Positions 37,195 through 46,731 are shown, numbered from the stretch's first letter. The stretch: DNA of 64,000 nt from Flavobacterium sp. (GCF_004211145.1 NZ_SEBS01000009.1:1-64000); one strand, 5' to 3'. Notes: generated from the letters alone by a model not told the origin. Translations and numbers: made by a program.

Positions 37195-38256
37195 ATGGCA
37201 GGAAACTCATACGGAAACCTATTCAAACTAACCACATTCGGAGAATCGCACGGAACCGCTTTGGGCGGCGTGATCGACGGTTGTCCTGCGGGAATCGAAC
37301 TCGACCTGAACGCGATCCAATTTGAAATGGGCCGACGCAAACCCGGACAATCGGCAATCGTGACCCAGCGCAAGGAAGCTGATGAAGTGCAATTCCTGTC
37401 GGGGATTTTCGAAGGCAAGACTACGGGAACTCCGATTGGTTTCATCATTCCGAACACCGACCAAAAATCCCACGATTATTCGCATATCAAGGACAGTTAT
37501 CGTCCGAGCCACGCCGATTACGTCTACGAAAAGAAATACGGAATCCGCGATTATCGTGGCGGCGGACGTTCATCGGCAAGGGAAACCGCGTGCCGAGTCG
37601 TTGCCGGGGCGATCGCGAAACAAATTTTGAAAGACATTAAGATCAACGCGTTCACGTCGTCGGTCGGAGATATTTTCATCGACAAACCGTATCAGGCGCT
37701 CGATTTTTCCAAGATCGAATCGAATGATGTCCGCTGTCCCGACCAAGCGACCGCTGAAAAAATGGAAGCGAGAATCCGCGAAATCCGCAAGGAAGGCGAT
37801 TCGATCGGAGGAACCGTGACCTGCGTGCTCCAAAATGTTCCGCTCGGACTGGGCGAACCTGTTTTCGATAAATTGCACGCCGAACTAGGCAAAGCCATGC
37901 TCTCGATAAACGCGGTAAAAGGTTTCGAATACGGCAGCGGTTTCTGCGGCGCACGCATGAAAGGCAGCGAACACAACGATTTATATAACGAGGACGGCAC
38001 GACGAAGACAAATCTGTCGGGCGGAATCCAGGGCGGCATTTCAAACGGAATGGATATTTATTTCCGGGTCGCGTTCAAGCCGGTCGCGACGTTGCTCCAA
38101 AAACAGGACGCACTCGACAACCAGGGCAATATCGTCGCGATGCAAGGCAAAGGCCGTCATGATCCTTGTGTCGTTCCGCGCGCCGTTCCTATCGTCGAAG
38201 CCATGGCGGCCATCGTGCTCGCCGATTTTTACCTGATCAACAAAACCTACAAATAG
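37195..38256 (+). CDS. aroC: Chorismate synthase
   Basis: AroC converts EPSP to chorismate using reduced FMN, the last common step to aromatic amino acids. The 353-residue protein has [14 protein letters not shown] at its start, [31 protein letters not shown] and [14 protein letters not shown], all invariant AroC blocks. ATG 37195 is firmly set by homology because the family starts right there. Its promoter box lies four bases upstream. The other shikimate genes are not in the window. Confidence 0.98.
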   Translation: MAGNSYGNLFKLTTFGESHGTALGGVIDGCPAGIELDLNAIQFEMGRRKPGQSAIVTQRKEADEVQFLSGIFEGKTTGTPIGFIIPNTDQKSHDYSHIKDSYRPSHADYVYEKKYGIRDYRGGGRSSARETACRVVAGAIAKQILKDIKINAFTSSVGDIFIDKPYQALDFSKIESNDVRCPDQATAEKMEARIREIRKEGDSIGGTVTCVLQNVPLGLGEPVFDKLHAELGKAMLSINAVKGFEYGSGFCGARMKGSEHNDLYNEDGTTKTNLSGGIQGGISNGMDIYFRVAFKPVATLLQKQDALDNQGNIVAMQGKGRHDPCVVPRAVPIVEAMAAIVLADFYLINKTYK

Positions 38257-38275
38257 GCTTTTCGCCAACTTACGC

Positions 38276-39547
38276 ATGACTGACCAAACCAAAAAAACAC
38301 CATTTTTCAAAAGCCTTACGGGACAAATTTTAATCGCGATGGTCCTTGGTATCGCGCTTGGCGTATACGTCCACGAGAATTACCCGAAAGAAAGCGCCAA
38401 GGAATTCAGCGGTTACATCAAATTGCTCGCGACCGTTTTCATCCGATTGGTGCAGATGATCATCGCGCCTTTGGTATTCACGACATTGGTTGTCGGGATC
38501 GCGAAACTCGGCGATTTAAAAACCGTCGGGCGAATAGGAGGAAAGGCGTTGGGCTGGTTTTTCACCGCTTCGTTCATTTCGTTGCTCATCGGGATGTTTT
38601 ACGTGAACATTCTTGAACCCGGCGTCGGGCTTAAAGTAGACGACCTCGATCTGGCCGGAGCGAAAGAAGTTACGGCGAAGACCGAAGATTTTTCGGCCGA
38701 GAATTTCGTGACGCACATCGTCCCTAAAAGTGTGTTCGAAGCGATGGCGACGAATGAAATCTTACAGATTGTGGTGTTTTCAATCTTTTTCGGACTGGCC
38801 GCGGCGTCAATCGGAAGCCATTCGAAACCCGTCGTGAACGCCTTGGATAAAGCGTCGCACATCGTTTTGAAAATGGTGAATTACGTGATGAATTTTGCAC
38901 CGATAGGCGTTTTTGGCGCGATTGCAGGCGTCTTTGCGATCCGCGACGTTGACGAACTGGCGATTACGTATTTGCGGTTTTTCGGCTCGTTTTTGGTCGG
39001 AATCGGTTCACTTTGGGTGATTTTGCTCTTGGTCGGCTATTTGTTTCTGGGAAAGGCGATGTCAATTTTGCTCAAGCGAATCGTCGGGCCGCTTATCATC
39101 GCGTTCAGTACGACAAGCAGCGAAGCCGTTTTCCCTAAATTGACTGAAGAACTCGAACGTTTCGGAATCCGCGACAAGGTCGTGTCGTTCATGTTGCCGC
39201 TGGGTTATTCATTCAATCTCGACGGAAGCATGATGTACATGACGTTCGCGAGTATCTTCATCGCACAATTCTACAATATCGAATTAAGTCTCCCGACCCA
39301 ATTCACGATGTTGCTCGTCCTGATGCTTACGAGTAAAGGAATCGCCGGCGTGCCACGCGCTAGCTTGGTCGTTGTCGCGGCGACCTGCGGCATGTTCAAG
39401 ATTCCCGTCGAAGGCATCGCGTTGATTCTGCCGATCGATCACTTTTGCGATATGTTCCGAAGCGCGACGAACGTGCTCGGAAACGCGCTGGCTACGTCGG
39501 TCGTCGGAAAATGGGAGAAAGATACGGATCTGCAAATCGAAAATTGA
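38276..39547 (+). CDS. Dicarboxylate/amino acid:cation symporter (DAACS family)
   Basis: A 423-residue GltP/DctA-type membrane carrier that takes up glutamate, aspartate or C4-dicarboxylates with Na+ or H+. Eight helices and two re-entrant loops are visible. The first loop has the serine-rich AFSTTSSEAVFP and helix 7 has SFNLDGSMMYMTFASIFIAQ. The second loop SKGIAGVPRASLVVVAA and helix 8 LPIDHFCDMFRSATNVLGN hold substrate-binding Asp, Arg and Asn. Substrate cannot be fixed from the sequence. It follows aroC by 19 bp and may be read through from it. Confidence 0.95.
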   Translation: MTDQTKKTPFFKSLTGQILIAMVLGIALGVYVHENYPKESAKEFSGYIKLLATVFIRLVQMIIAPLVFTTLVVGIAKLGDLKTVGRIGGKALGWFFTASFISLLIGMFYVNILEPGVGLKVDDLDLAGAKEVTAKTEDFSAENFVTHIVPKSVFEAMATNEILQIVVFSIFFGLAAASIGSHSKPVVNALDKASHIVLKMVNYVMNFAPIGVFGAIAGVFAIRDVDELAITYLRFFGSFLVGIGSLWVILLLVGYLFLGKAMSILLKRIVGPLIIAFSTTSSEAVFPKLTEELERFGIRDKVVSFMLPLGYSFNLDGSMMYMTFASIFIAQFYNIELSLPTQFTMLLVLMLTSKGIAGVPRASLVVVAATCGMFKIPVEGIALILPIDHFCDMFRSATNVLGNALATSVVGKWEKDTDLQIEN

Positions 39548-39581
39548 TTTTCTAAATTTTATGAATAACTCTGAGTAATAC

Positions 39582-39614
39582 TTTGTTTTTTAAAGTTTTA
39601 ATTGCATATTTTTA
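39582..39614 (+). promoter_or_regulatory. Possible promoter of the T9SS cargo gene
   Basis: TTTG at 39582-39585, 21 bases, TATTTTTA at 39607-39614 (last base differs from the consensus). The ATG is 30 bases further on. Confidence 0.4.
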
Positions 39615-39644
39615 CTGCAATACAGAACTTAACACAAAGTATTT

Positions 39645-40700
39645 ATGAAAAGAAAACTACTCATTTTCTCTGCAATCCTTGTTTCTTCGATTGCCGGAGC
39701 ACAAACATTGCTAACTGAAGACGGAACATCGCTTACCGTCGGCAATGTCGGAACCGATCTAACGGGTACGACACCAGGACAAGGCGGCTGGCTGACGACC
39801 GTTCCTGTCCCAACGGGAGCTGTCACTGACTTTCAAGTCGTAAACGTCGGATCTACGTACGGAAATACGATCCAACTCACAGGTTCGAACGCGGCTGCCG
39901 CAAATACGCGCCGTATGTTCAAGGACGTAAGCGGAATTTGGGCGACGCGCGATACCGGCAATGAGGTCGCGCAGGTACAATTCAGTTATTTTACCGGGCC
40001 GGCAACGACGAGTACGAACTCGATGCGGGTCGCGTTATACGACGCGGGCGTTACGAAATTTTTGGCGGGAATCATGATCGCGATGCCGACACGTGAATTG
40101 CGTGGGCTCGGCTATTACAATAACGGAACGACGACAGGCAATTTCTCGTTTACGCTTGGCGGAACCGAAACTGCTCCCGCGGCTGTCATCCTGGCCGAAA
40201 ACACTTGGTATACATTTGGATTCAGCTACAATCGCACGACGGGTGAACTCAAGTTCAAGTCACTTGAGGCCTTGCCGATTACACTCGGAACCCGCGCAGG
40301 TGCTGCGGCGAACGATGCCATCGGATCACTCAACTTCGTGGCAACCGCGGTCTCGTTCAGCACGCAAACGACAAACACAGTGGCCGCAACAAATCAATTC
40401 GACAACTTGAATTTCAGGGCTTTGGCCACCGACGGACCTTTGCTCAATGTCAGAAACCCGATTACCGCTGCCGACTTTGATGTCTATCCGAATCCGACGA
40501 ACGATTTCGTAAACGTTTCGACAGTCGGCGCAATCCGTTCGGTGACAATTGCCGATTTGAACGGAAGAACGGTAAAACAACAGGAATTCGACTCGGTTTC
40601 AGAGGCGCAGGTCAGTTTTTCCGATCTGTCGTCAGGACTTTACCTGATGACGGTAAACGGCGACAACGCTTCGGTCACCAAGAAAATAATGAAGCAATAA
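39645..40700 (+). CDS. Secreted protein with type IX secretion C-terminal sorting domain
   Basis: A 351-residue protein with signal peptide MKRKLLIFSAILVSSIAGAQ. Residues 20-265 are Thr-, Gly- and Ala-rich and look like a single beta-sandwich or lectin-like domain; I do not recognise a catalytic motif. The C-terminal domain is a type A T9SS signal: FDVYPNPTNDFVNVST, SVTIADLNGRTVKQQEF, LSSGLYLMTVNGDN, ending KKIMKQ. It should be exported across the outer membrane and attached or released. It indicates that the organism has a type IX system, the genes of which lie elsewhere. Confidence 0.9.
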   Translation: MKRKLLIFSAILVSSIAGAQTLLTEDGTSLTVGNVGTDLTGTTPGQGGWLTTVPVPTGAVTDFQVVNVGSTYGNTIQLTGSNAAAANTRRMFKDVSGIWATRDTGNEVAQVQFSYFTGPATTSTNSMRVALYDAGVTKFLAGIMIAMPTRELRGLGYYNNGTTTGNFSFTLGGTETAPAAVILAENTWYTFGFSYNRTTGELKFKSLEALPITLGTRAGAAANDAIGSLNFVATAVSFSTQTTNTVAATNQFDNLNFRALATDGPLLNVRNPITAADFDVYPNPTNDFVNVSTVGAIRSVTIADLNGRTVKQQEFDSVSEAQVSFSDLSSGLYLMTVNGDNASVTKKIMKQ

Positions 40701-40711
40701 AAAAGCGTCAA

Positions 40712-40749
40712 AAAATAAAGCCGGGCAATATCGTCCGGCTTTTTTTATT
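40712..40749. terminator. Bidirectional terminator
   Basis: A-rich text ending AAAGCCGG (to 40724) pairs with CCGGCTTT (from 40735), with a T run after and an A run before. It serves the T9SS cargo gene and the convergent DCC gene. Confidence 0.8.
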
Positions 40750-41167
40750 CTAAAAATTTTGCCTTTAATTCAGGTGTCGGGATCATGCAGCTCTCTTTCC
40801 TGCCGTACCATTTGTAGCGGTTTTTGGCAACGTAATCGTAAATCGGGTTTCGCAGGAAATTCGGGATGATCTTGAAAATCGTACTCAGGCTAAAAAATCC
40901 GCCCAAGCCTTTCGCAATCTCGATCGCCGCCGTCGACTTGTAATAATACGCGACGCCGGGTTCATATAAGATAATGCTGTCGATTTGCTTCGGATCAATG
41001 CCGATGTGTTTCAAAATACTTTCGCCGAGTTCCGACTGTAACGGCACGAACCTGAAAACATCGTTCTTGTCGCGCTTGATCACGAACTGCACGAACGAAT
41101 TGCAAAGATTGCAGACGCCGTCGAAGAGGATGATTTTTTTGTTTTTTGGGAGTTCGGAGGCGGTCAT
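40745..41167 (-). CDS. Thiol-disulfide oxidoreductase DCC family protein (DUF393)
   Basis: A 140-residue protein of the DCC family, named after the motif seen here as FDGVCNLCNSFVQF with its CxxC redox pair near the N terminus. Later conserved parts are FVPLQSELGESIL and YYYKSTAAIEIAKGLG. The fold is thought to be thioredoxin-like. The reaction partner is not known. It stands alone; the 300 bp upstream hold no gene on this strand. Confidence 0.9.
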   Translation of the reverse strand: MTASELPKNKKIILFDGVCNLCNSFVQFVIKRDKNDVFRFVPLQSELGESILKHIGIDPKQIDSIILYEPGVAYYYKSTAAIEIAKGLGGFFSLSTIFKIIPNFLRNPIYDYVAKNRYKWYGRKESCMIPTPELKAKFLE

Positions 41168-41474
41168 TTATTCGAAAGTCAGAGGTCAAAAGTGGAAAAA
41201 TTCCCGAATGGGTAAAATTAGCGATTGTGTTCTTAAGAACGTGATACGTTGGCGAAATTTTAGTCAAAGTCGATAGTCGAGCGTACGGCGTAATGAATCA
41301 GTCAGCGTTGTGAACGGTCTATAGTTTAATTTGAGACCTTTTGAAAAGGTCGTTTTTTATTGTTGGCTTTGGATGCAATATGTATTAAAAATCGTTATAA
41401 GTTATTGATATTCATAATTTTAAACATGACCCTGTCAGGGTTGTTTTAAACCGCTTTCTTTATCCAACCTTCGA
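41168..41474. other. Gene-poor spacer with a plus-strand terminator
   Basis: GACCTT at 41335-41340 pairs with AAGGTC at 41346-41351, followed by GTTTTTTAT, a strong plus-strand terminator. No plus-strand gene ends before it. The only upstream frame is a 21-codon one starting ATG near 41207, ending at 41276. A small RNA or leader from this stretch is possible. CCCTGTCAGGG near 41430 is a second, weaker hairpin. Confidence 0.55.
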
Positions 41475-43643
41475 CTACTTTCTCTTCGCCTCGACAAGTT
41501 CAAGTTCATCAATACTAACCTTCGACGTGAACAAACCATAATTCACGGTCGCCTTGTTTTTCTCGATGTTGTCGATGCTGCCGACCGCTTTCCCGTCAAG
41601 CATTCGCACGCGATCGCCGACTTTCAGGATGGCTTTCGGTTTTGGAGCCGCGGCTTCCTTTTTCTTCTTTTCCTTCTTTTCCTGTCGGATTTCCTCGACG
41701 ACGACTTTTACTTCCTGGATAATTTCCTTTTTCTTTTGTTCCTCGACTTTTTTCTCCTTCGGCGCGACTTTCTTGCGTTTGGAATTTTCGATCTCAACCA
41801 TTTTTAGGAATTCGCCGATCAACAATTTCTTGTCCTTGTTGCTGAAATACTTGTCGGCCATATCTTCGACTTTTTGCCCGAGATAAATCGTCTTTTGGTT
41901 GCTGTCGTATAATTCCTGGTAGCTTTCGAGCTTTGATCGCACGCGTGAATTGATATCTTCGAGCTTGCGACTTTCCTCACGAGCCTTGGTTTCTTCTTCC
42001 TTGAGGTTCGCCGATGTTTTTTCGAGTTTCGAGCGTTCCTTTTGCAAGGTCGCGATCGTCTTGTCGAAACGCACTTTACCGCCTTCGATCTTCTTCTTGG
42101 CGCGATTGATCAATCCGTACGGGATTCCGTTTTTCTGTGCGACCTCGAACGTGAACGAACTTCCGGCTTGACCCAATACGAGCTTGTACATCGGTTCGAG
42201 CGATTTCTCGTCGAAGAGCATGTTCGCGTTCGTCGCATACGGCAATTCGTTCGCGAGCATTTTTAAATTGGAGTAGTGTGTCGTAATGATTCCGAAGGCT
42301 TCGCGATGATAGAATTCCTCGAGGAAAACCTCGGCAAGCGCGCCGCCCAGTTCTGGATCCGAACCCGTCCCGAATTCGTCGATCAGGAACAACGTCTTGT
42401 CGTTACACTTCTTGAGGAAGTAGTTCATGTTCTTTAATCGGTAACTGTACGTACTCAAATGATTTTCAATCGATTGATTATCTCCTATGTCGGTAAGAAT
42501 CCTGTCAAACAAAAACGTTTCACTGCGTTCGTGCACGGGAATTAACATCCCGCTTTGCAACATCAATTGCAGCAATCCGACGGTTTTTAACGAGATGGTT
42601 TTTCCACCCGCATTCGGTCCAGAAATCACGATAATGCGACTTTCCTGGTCGAGTTCGAAAGTCTGCGGAAATGTTTTTTCCTGCTTGCGTTTGTTCGTCA
42701 GATACAGGATCGGGTGGAACGCTTCGCGGAAATACAAACGGCGCTCCTTCGTAATATTCGGCAACAAACCGTTGATACGCTGGGCATACTTCGCCTTCGC
42801 GCTCACGACATCGACGTCGCTCAGGAAATCCTGATATTGGATCAAAACGTCATTGAACGGCCTGACATCGTTCGAAAGTTTTCGCAAAATCTTGTTGATT
42901 TCTTCCTTTTCCTCATATTCTAGATTGGCGAGTTCACGCGAGAATTTCAAAGTCGCCTCAGGCTCGATATATGTGATGCTTCCGGTCTTTGAACTTCCGA
43001 GGATCGATCCTTTGACCTTGCGTCGGTACATCGCCAAAACCGCAAGCACGCGTCGATTCTCGACTATGCTTTCCTTGATGTCATCGAGATATCCGAGCCC
43101 GTTGTATTGGCTCAACGACTGGCCGAAACTTTGGTTGACCTTCACGCGAACCAAGTTCATCTGCTGTCGAATTTCCCTGAGTTCGGGCGATGCGGTATCT
43201 TTTATTTCTCCATATTTGTCGACTATGGCATCGATTTTCGTGACGATTTCCTTGGTGAACGTAACTTCGGAGGCGCGCAGGTTGAGCTTCGGATAGTAAT
43301 CGTCGAATTTCCTAAGGAATTGGATGAGCACGTTCGCGGTTTCAGACAGCACTGAAATCTTCCGGAAACTCGCCGCATCCAGAAAACTGTCCTCGATCGC
43401 AAGGAATTTTATCTCGTGGGCGACCGACTCAAAGCCGTGGTTTGGCAAGGCGTTGTTGTTCTGGAACGAGGAAACGTATTCGGACGTCTGCAACAACGCG
43501 GCCATCAACTGTTCTTCGTTTCTTAGCGGCTTTATCGCGTTGGCTTTTTCTTTTCCGAGGTCGGTGATGCACGATTCGGCGATGGTTTCCAAAATCGTCG
43601 GAAACTGTAAATCCTGCAGGGTTTTATCGGTAATACTGATCAT
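41475..43643 (-). CDS. mutS2: MutS2-type ATPase without Smr nuclease domain
   Basis: MutS2 proteins bind branched DNA or collided ribosomes. The 722-residue protein has the core helices, then the ATPase with GPNAGGKTISLKTVGL (Walker A near residue 340), FLIDEFGTGSDPELGGAL and TTHYSNLKM. A coiled-coil follows (about 515-600), with a Lys- and Glu-rich linker and a C-terminal KOW-like stretch (LKVGDRVRMLDGKAVGSI). The Smr domain that ends Bacillus-type MutS2 is absent; the protein stops in VEAKRK, about 60 residues short. Flavobacterial forms of this length are, as I recall, normal, so this is not a truncation. Confidence 0.93.
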   Translation of the reverse strand: MISITDKTLQDLQFPTILETIAESCITDLGKEKANAIKPLRNEEQLMAALLQTSEYVSSFQNNNALPNHGFESVAHEIKFLAIEDSFLDAASFRKISVLSETANVLIQFLRKFDDYYPKLNLRASEVTFTKEIVTKIDAIVDKYGEIKDTASPELREIRQQMNLVRVKVNQSFGQSLSQYNGLGYLDDIKESIVENRRVLAVLAMYRRKVKGSILGSSKTGSITYIEPEATLKFSRELANLEYEEKEEINKILRKLSNDVRPFNDVLIQYQDFLSDVDVVSAKAKYAQRINGLLPNITKERRLYFREAFHPILYLTNKRKQEKTFPQTFELDQESRIIVISGPNAGGKTISLKTVGLLQLMLQSGMLIPVHERSETFLFDRILTDIGDNQSIENHLSTYSYRLKNMNYFLKKCNDKTLFLIDEFGTGSDPELGGALAEVFLEEFYHREAFGIITTHYSNLKMLANELPYATNANMLFDEKSLEPMYKLVLGQAGSSFTFEVAQKNGIPYGLINRAKKKIEGGKVRFDKTIATLQKERSKLEKTSANLKEEETKAREESRKLEDINSRVRSKLESYQELYDSNQKTIYLGQKVEDMADKYFSNKDKKLLIGEFLKMVEIENSKRKKVAPKEKKVEEQKKKEIIQEVKVVVEEIRQEKKEKKKKEAAAPKPKAILKVGDRVRMLDGKAVGSIDNIEKNKATVNYGLFTSKVSIDELELVEAKRK

Positions 43644-43664
43644 TTAGTTGTAAAGGGCTTTGTG

Positions 43665-43672
43665 CAAATTTA
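43665..43672 (-). promoter_or_regulatory. -7 box of mutS2
   Basis: TAAATTTG on the minus strand lies about 22 bases before the mutS2 ATG. A -33 box at normal distance is not clear. Confidence 0.4.
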
Positions 43673-43718
43673 GTCAAAAATTAGCGGTTGTATAGGTCGG
43701 CAAAATCATGGCCGATTG

Positions 43719-43726
43719 TATATTTG
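43719..43726 (+). promoter_or_regulatory. -7 box of ung
   Basis: TATATTTG lies 11 bases before the ung ATG, giving a leader of only a few bases. No good -33 box. Confidence 0.45.
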
Positions 43727-43736
43727 AAATAAAAAA

Positions 43737-44405
43737 ATGAAGATCGAGGAAAGCTGGAAAAAAGAATTGCAATCGGAATTTGAAAAACCTTATTTCAAGG
43801 AACTCCGGGAATTCATTTCGCGCGAATTCGATGCTGAAAATGGAAAAACATGCTATCCGCCCGAGTCTCAAATATTTTCGGCATTTGACCATTGTCCTTT
43901 CGATGAAGTGAAAGTCGTCATCATCGGCCAGGATCCTTATCACGGTCCCGGACAGGCGAACGGATTGTGTTTTTCAGTCGCCGACGGCATTCCTATTCGG
44001 CCTTCGCTGCGCAATATCTTCGTCGAAATAAAAAACGATTTGGGTAAACCGATCCCAGCAACCGGAAATCTCGAACGCTGGGCGAACCAAGGCGTACTGC
44101 TTTTAAACGCGACGCTAACCGTCCGGCAAGGCGAGGCGGGAAGCCATCAAAAACAAGGTTGGGAAACGTTTACCGATGCCGTCATACAGCATATTTCAGA
44201 CGACAGGCAAAACGTCGTGTTCCTGCTTTGGGGCGCCTTCGCACAACAAAAAGGAAAGAATATCGACAAATCGAAACATTGCGTTCTCACGTCAGGACAT
44301 CCGTCGCCAATGAGCGCTAATCAAGGAAAATGGTTCGGAAACAAACACTTCAGCAAGGCCAACGAGTACTTGAAATCGAAAGGATTACCTGAAATCGACT
44401 GGTAA
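43737..44405 (+). CDS. ung: Uracil-DNA glycosylase (family 1)
   Basis: Ung removes uracil from DNA at the start of base-excision repair. The 222-residue length is normal. The catalytic water-activating Asp is in GQDPYHGPGQANGLCFS (residues 63-80); LLLNATLTVRQGEAGSH, VVFLLWGAFAQQKG and the DNA-wedge loop HPSPMSAN complete the family signature. It is divergent from mutS2, so two DNA-maintenance genes share a 94-bp spacer. Its stop abuts the stop of the lipoprotein gene at 44406. Confidence 0.98.
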   Translation: MKIEESWKKELQSEFEKPYFKELREFISREFDAENGKTCYPPESQIFSAFDHCPFDEVKVVIIGQDPYHGPGQANGLCFSVADGIPIRPSLRNIFVEIKNDLGKPIPATGNLERWANQGVLLLNATLTVRQGEAGSHQKQGWETFTDAVIQHISDDRQNVVFLLWGAFAQQKGKNIDKSKHCVLTSGHPSPMSANQGKWFGNKHFSKANEYLKSKGLPEIDW

Positions 44406-44984
44406 TCAGTTCACCGTAAACGTGTAGTAACCGCCATTCAACTGGGTCGTGTCTGAGATAAGGTTCAGGAACAACTTGTTTGCGGGCGATTTCGACCTCA
44501 ATTCAATTTCATTCGTGGACGAGCTGTTCACGCCGAAACTGATTCGGTAATTCCCGGCCGTCGCCAATTGAAATCCGATGTTGTATTCGTAACTCTCGTC
44601 GGTAGCGTCGTAAACCGCGGTCGCCAAGATGAAACCTCCCGTTTGGGCCGTTCCGTCTATGATGTTGAGCGTATTCGTCGTTGATTCGACCGCCGTCCAG
44701 ACGCCACCATTTTCCTTCTCGATAATGTACGAGAAGACGAATCCGGGTGCGCCGCTCGTCGTCGTGAAAATATCGAGGTCGGTGGTTTGGCCGGGTTCTT
44801 CGAGATAGCGCGAAAAGTCCGCCTGAACGTATATGTACTCGCCAACCGAATAACTTGGTTGCGTACTTATTGAAACGAGGTTGGCTACATCGACATACTT
44901 CTCGTTGTAGAAACCATCTTCATCGTCACAGCCTGTCAACAATAGAGCCGACAGGGCAAAAGCAAAATATTTTATTTTTTTCAT
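44406..44984 (-). CDS. Putative lipoprotein, unknown function
   Basis: A 192-residue lipoprotein with signal MKKIKYFAFALSALLLTGC, lipobox LTGC and Cys19, then the acidic DDEDGFYNE. The body is beta-rich, with LVSISTQPSYSVGEYIYVQA and a later YNIGFQLATAGNYRISFGV typical of immunoglobulin-like or cadherin-like surface modules. I recognise no named family. It is 10 bp downstream of the barrel gene, so the two probably form an operon and may act together in the outer membrane. Confidence 0.82.
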   Translation of the reverse strand: MKKIKYFAFALSALLLTGCDDEDGFYNEKYVDVANLVSISTQPSYSVGEYIYVQADFSRYLEEPGQTTDLDIFTTTSGAPGFVFSYIIEKENGGVWTAVESTTNTLNIIDGTAQTGGFILATAVYDATDESYEYNIGFQLATAGNYRISFGVNSSSTNEIELRSKSPANKLFLNLISDTTQLNGGYYTFTVN

Positions 44985-44994
44985 GGCCGTTTTT

Positions 44995-45582
44995 TTAGAA
45001 GCGATAACCCAGGTTGATGCCGACTCTCGTGATCACATCAGGACTTTTATCGGTGTTGAACAAGTTATATCCCGCGCCGACGAGGAATTCAAGCGCGACG
45101 CGTTCCTTGAAATACATTTTATAGCCGACGCTTCCGCCCAGCGCAACATCGAAATAGTCGTCTTCGGCGATCGAATAATAACCTGACGTTCCATTGTCCT
45201 CGCGCAATATTTCACGGAATTTCCCGCTGTTAGCCGACGCGAACGCCTCGATAAAATAAAAATTCGCGGGACTTTTCGATAAACGGTAACGCACATACGG
45301 TATGATTTCAACGTCTGAAAGCGTGCTGCTGTAACCTTCGTCAAAATCTTCTTCGAGTTTTTTGCCGAACGCGAACGATCCGCTAAGCCCGACGGACCAA
45401 TCTTCGCCCAAAAAGCGTTCGTAGGAAACGACGCCTTTACCGAAAGCGAAAGGCGAGAGCAGATCGACGCGGACTTCGTTTTTCTTGGCAAGCATCGGAT
45501 TTTCAGGCTTCGTCTCGGGTTCTTTGTCCTGGGCGAACCCGAATGCCGTGGAAAGCAGGCAGGTTATGAGGAGTTTTTTCAT
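44995..45582 (-). CDS. Outer-membrane beta-barrel protein (DUF3575-like)
   Basis: A 195-residue exported protein with signal MKKLLITCLLSTAFGFA followed by a charged EPETKPENP linker. Alternating strands such as VRVDLLSPFAFGKGVVSYER, WSVGLSGSFAFG and FLVGAGYNLF, and the terminal GINLGYRF, show an eight-stranded barrel ending in aromatic Phe as required by BAM. It resembles DUF3575-type proteins. Role unknown. The lipoprotein gene at 44406 follows after 10 bp. Confidence 0.87.
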   Translation of the reverse strand: MKKLLITCLLSTAFGFAQDKEPETKPENPMLAKKNEVRVDLLSPFAFGKGVVSYERFLGEDWSVGLSGSFAFGKKLEEDFDEGYSSTLSDVEIIPYVRYRLSKSPANFYFIEAFASANSGKFREILREDNGTSGYYSIAEDDYFDVALGGSVGYKMYFKERVALEFLVGAGYNLFNTDKSPDVITRVGINLGYRF

Positions 45583-45611
45583 TGGTAATTTTTGGCTAAG
45601 ATAGGGTTTAA

Positions 45612-45776
45612 GTTGATGCGTTGATTTGATGGCATTGGAACAAAAATAACGCCCATACTAAATTAAAAAAAAACAGATTCAAAATCACTTACACAATTCT
45701 CAATATTCAATTGTCGATTCAACGCAGATACTTCAACGCTAGGCAATGACTCAAATAAACAAATCAACGCATCAAC
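45612..45776. repeat. GTTGATGCGTTGATTTG inverted pair in a spacer
   Basis: The 17-bp word at 45612-45628 is exactly complementary to 45760-45776. The right copy continues with the TTTGTTTATTTGAGTCATTG text seen near 10,060 and 20,460. The 130 bp between are A/T-rich and carry no gene. The repeat ends 8 bp from the end of the transglutaminase gene. Confidence 0.85.
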
Positions 45777-45783
45777 GAATAAA

Positions 45784-46716
45784 CTAATTCAACGTCAAAG
45801 CTCCCAAGATCTCCTCATGCATAAACGGCCCGCCCGGATATGTCGCCGTATAATCGAGGTTGAGCCAGACTTGTCCGCGTTCGTCTATGTGATAATGGAT
45901 CGTCTTGCCCTTGCTTTCCTTGACGAACAACACTTTTTTGATCAGGTAATTGATTTTTTCGAGGTCGGCTTTGGTACCGATGAGAATTTCCGGATAAATG
46001 TGTCCGCCCGTATGGATCAGCCTCGGAGTGCCGCCGATCGATTTCACGCAAGCCGACATCAAGATCGAATGGTCGTCGCAATCGCCTGACAAATATCGGA
46101 TCGATTCTGAAGCCGATGCGATATATTCGCGGCCTTTGGGATCGCTCACGTAATTCCATCGGCTGTTGATTTCCTTGAACACCGCGAAACATTGGATGAT
46201 CGTGCGGTAATCACCATAACCTTTGACGTCCTTGAAATATTCGGTCGTCGCCATGACCGAGAAATTCCGGACTTTGGGATTATCGTACTGGACGGCTTTC
46301 AAGATGCGCGACTTATTCGGGAACGGGAGCAACTTCGAAATGATCAGGTCCTGAGGATTCGGGCTGTCGTTCATCGCATAAATCATGTAGCGATAATCTT
46401 CGTAGACGCTGTTGAATCCATAATCACCGAACAAACTTCCCCAAATCAGCACGATCACGTAAAGCGCCATGCACACGATGATGATCGTTCGGAGCAAACG
46501 CAGGATGAGCTGGATCAAAACGATAATTCCTATGAATAGCAGGATACGGTCAATCTGGAACGGCCACTGCGGATCGATCAGATTTTGGTGCAGAATGATG
46601 AAGATCGGGATCGCGATGAGCAAATTGAGCACGAAAATGATGACACTGTCCCACGGTTTCTTAACCCGAAGCCTGTCACGAATTTTGCGGAAAGGAATCT
46701 CACTCAATTTTATCAT
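45784..46716 (-). CDS. Membrane protein with transglutaminase-like domain
   Basis: A 310-residue protein. Three N-terminal membrane helices lie in residues 20-105 (VIIFVLNLLIAIPIFIILHQ, LLFIGIIVLIQLILRLL, IIVCMALYVIVLIWG). A transglutaminase-like cysteine-protease domain follows: YLSGDCDDHSILMSACVKSI with the catalytic Cys, HTGGHIYPEILIG with the His, and an Asp in VWLNLDYTA. It may be a peptidase or cross-linker acting at the membrane; the side is uncertain. It is 15 bp downstream of the substrate-binding protein gene. Confidence 0.88.
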   Translation of the reverse strand: MIKLSEIPFRKIRDRLRVKKPWDSVIIFVLNLLIAIPIFIILHQNLIDPQWPFQIDRILLFIGIIVLIQLILRLLRTIIIVCMALYVIVLIWGSLFGDYGFNSVYEDYRYMIYAMNDSPNPQDLIISKLLPFPNKSRILKAVQYDNPKVRNFSVMATTEYFKDVKGYGDYRTIIQCFAVFKEINSRWNYVSDPKGREYIASASESIRYLSGDCDDHSILMSACVKSIGGTPRLIHTGGHIYPEILIGTKADLEKINYLIKKVLFVKESKGKTIHYHIDERGQVWLNLDYTATYPGGPFMHEEILGALTLN

Positions 46717-46731
46717 GGGACAAAAGCCGCG

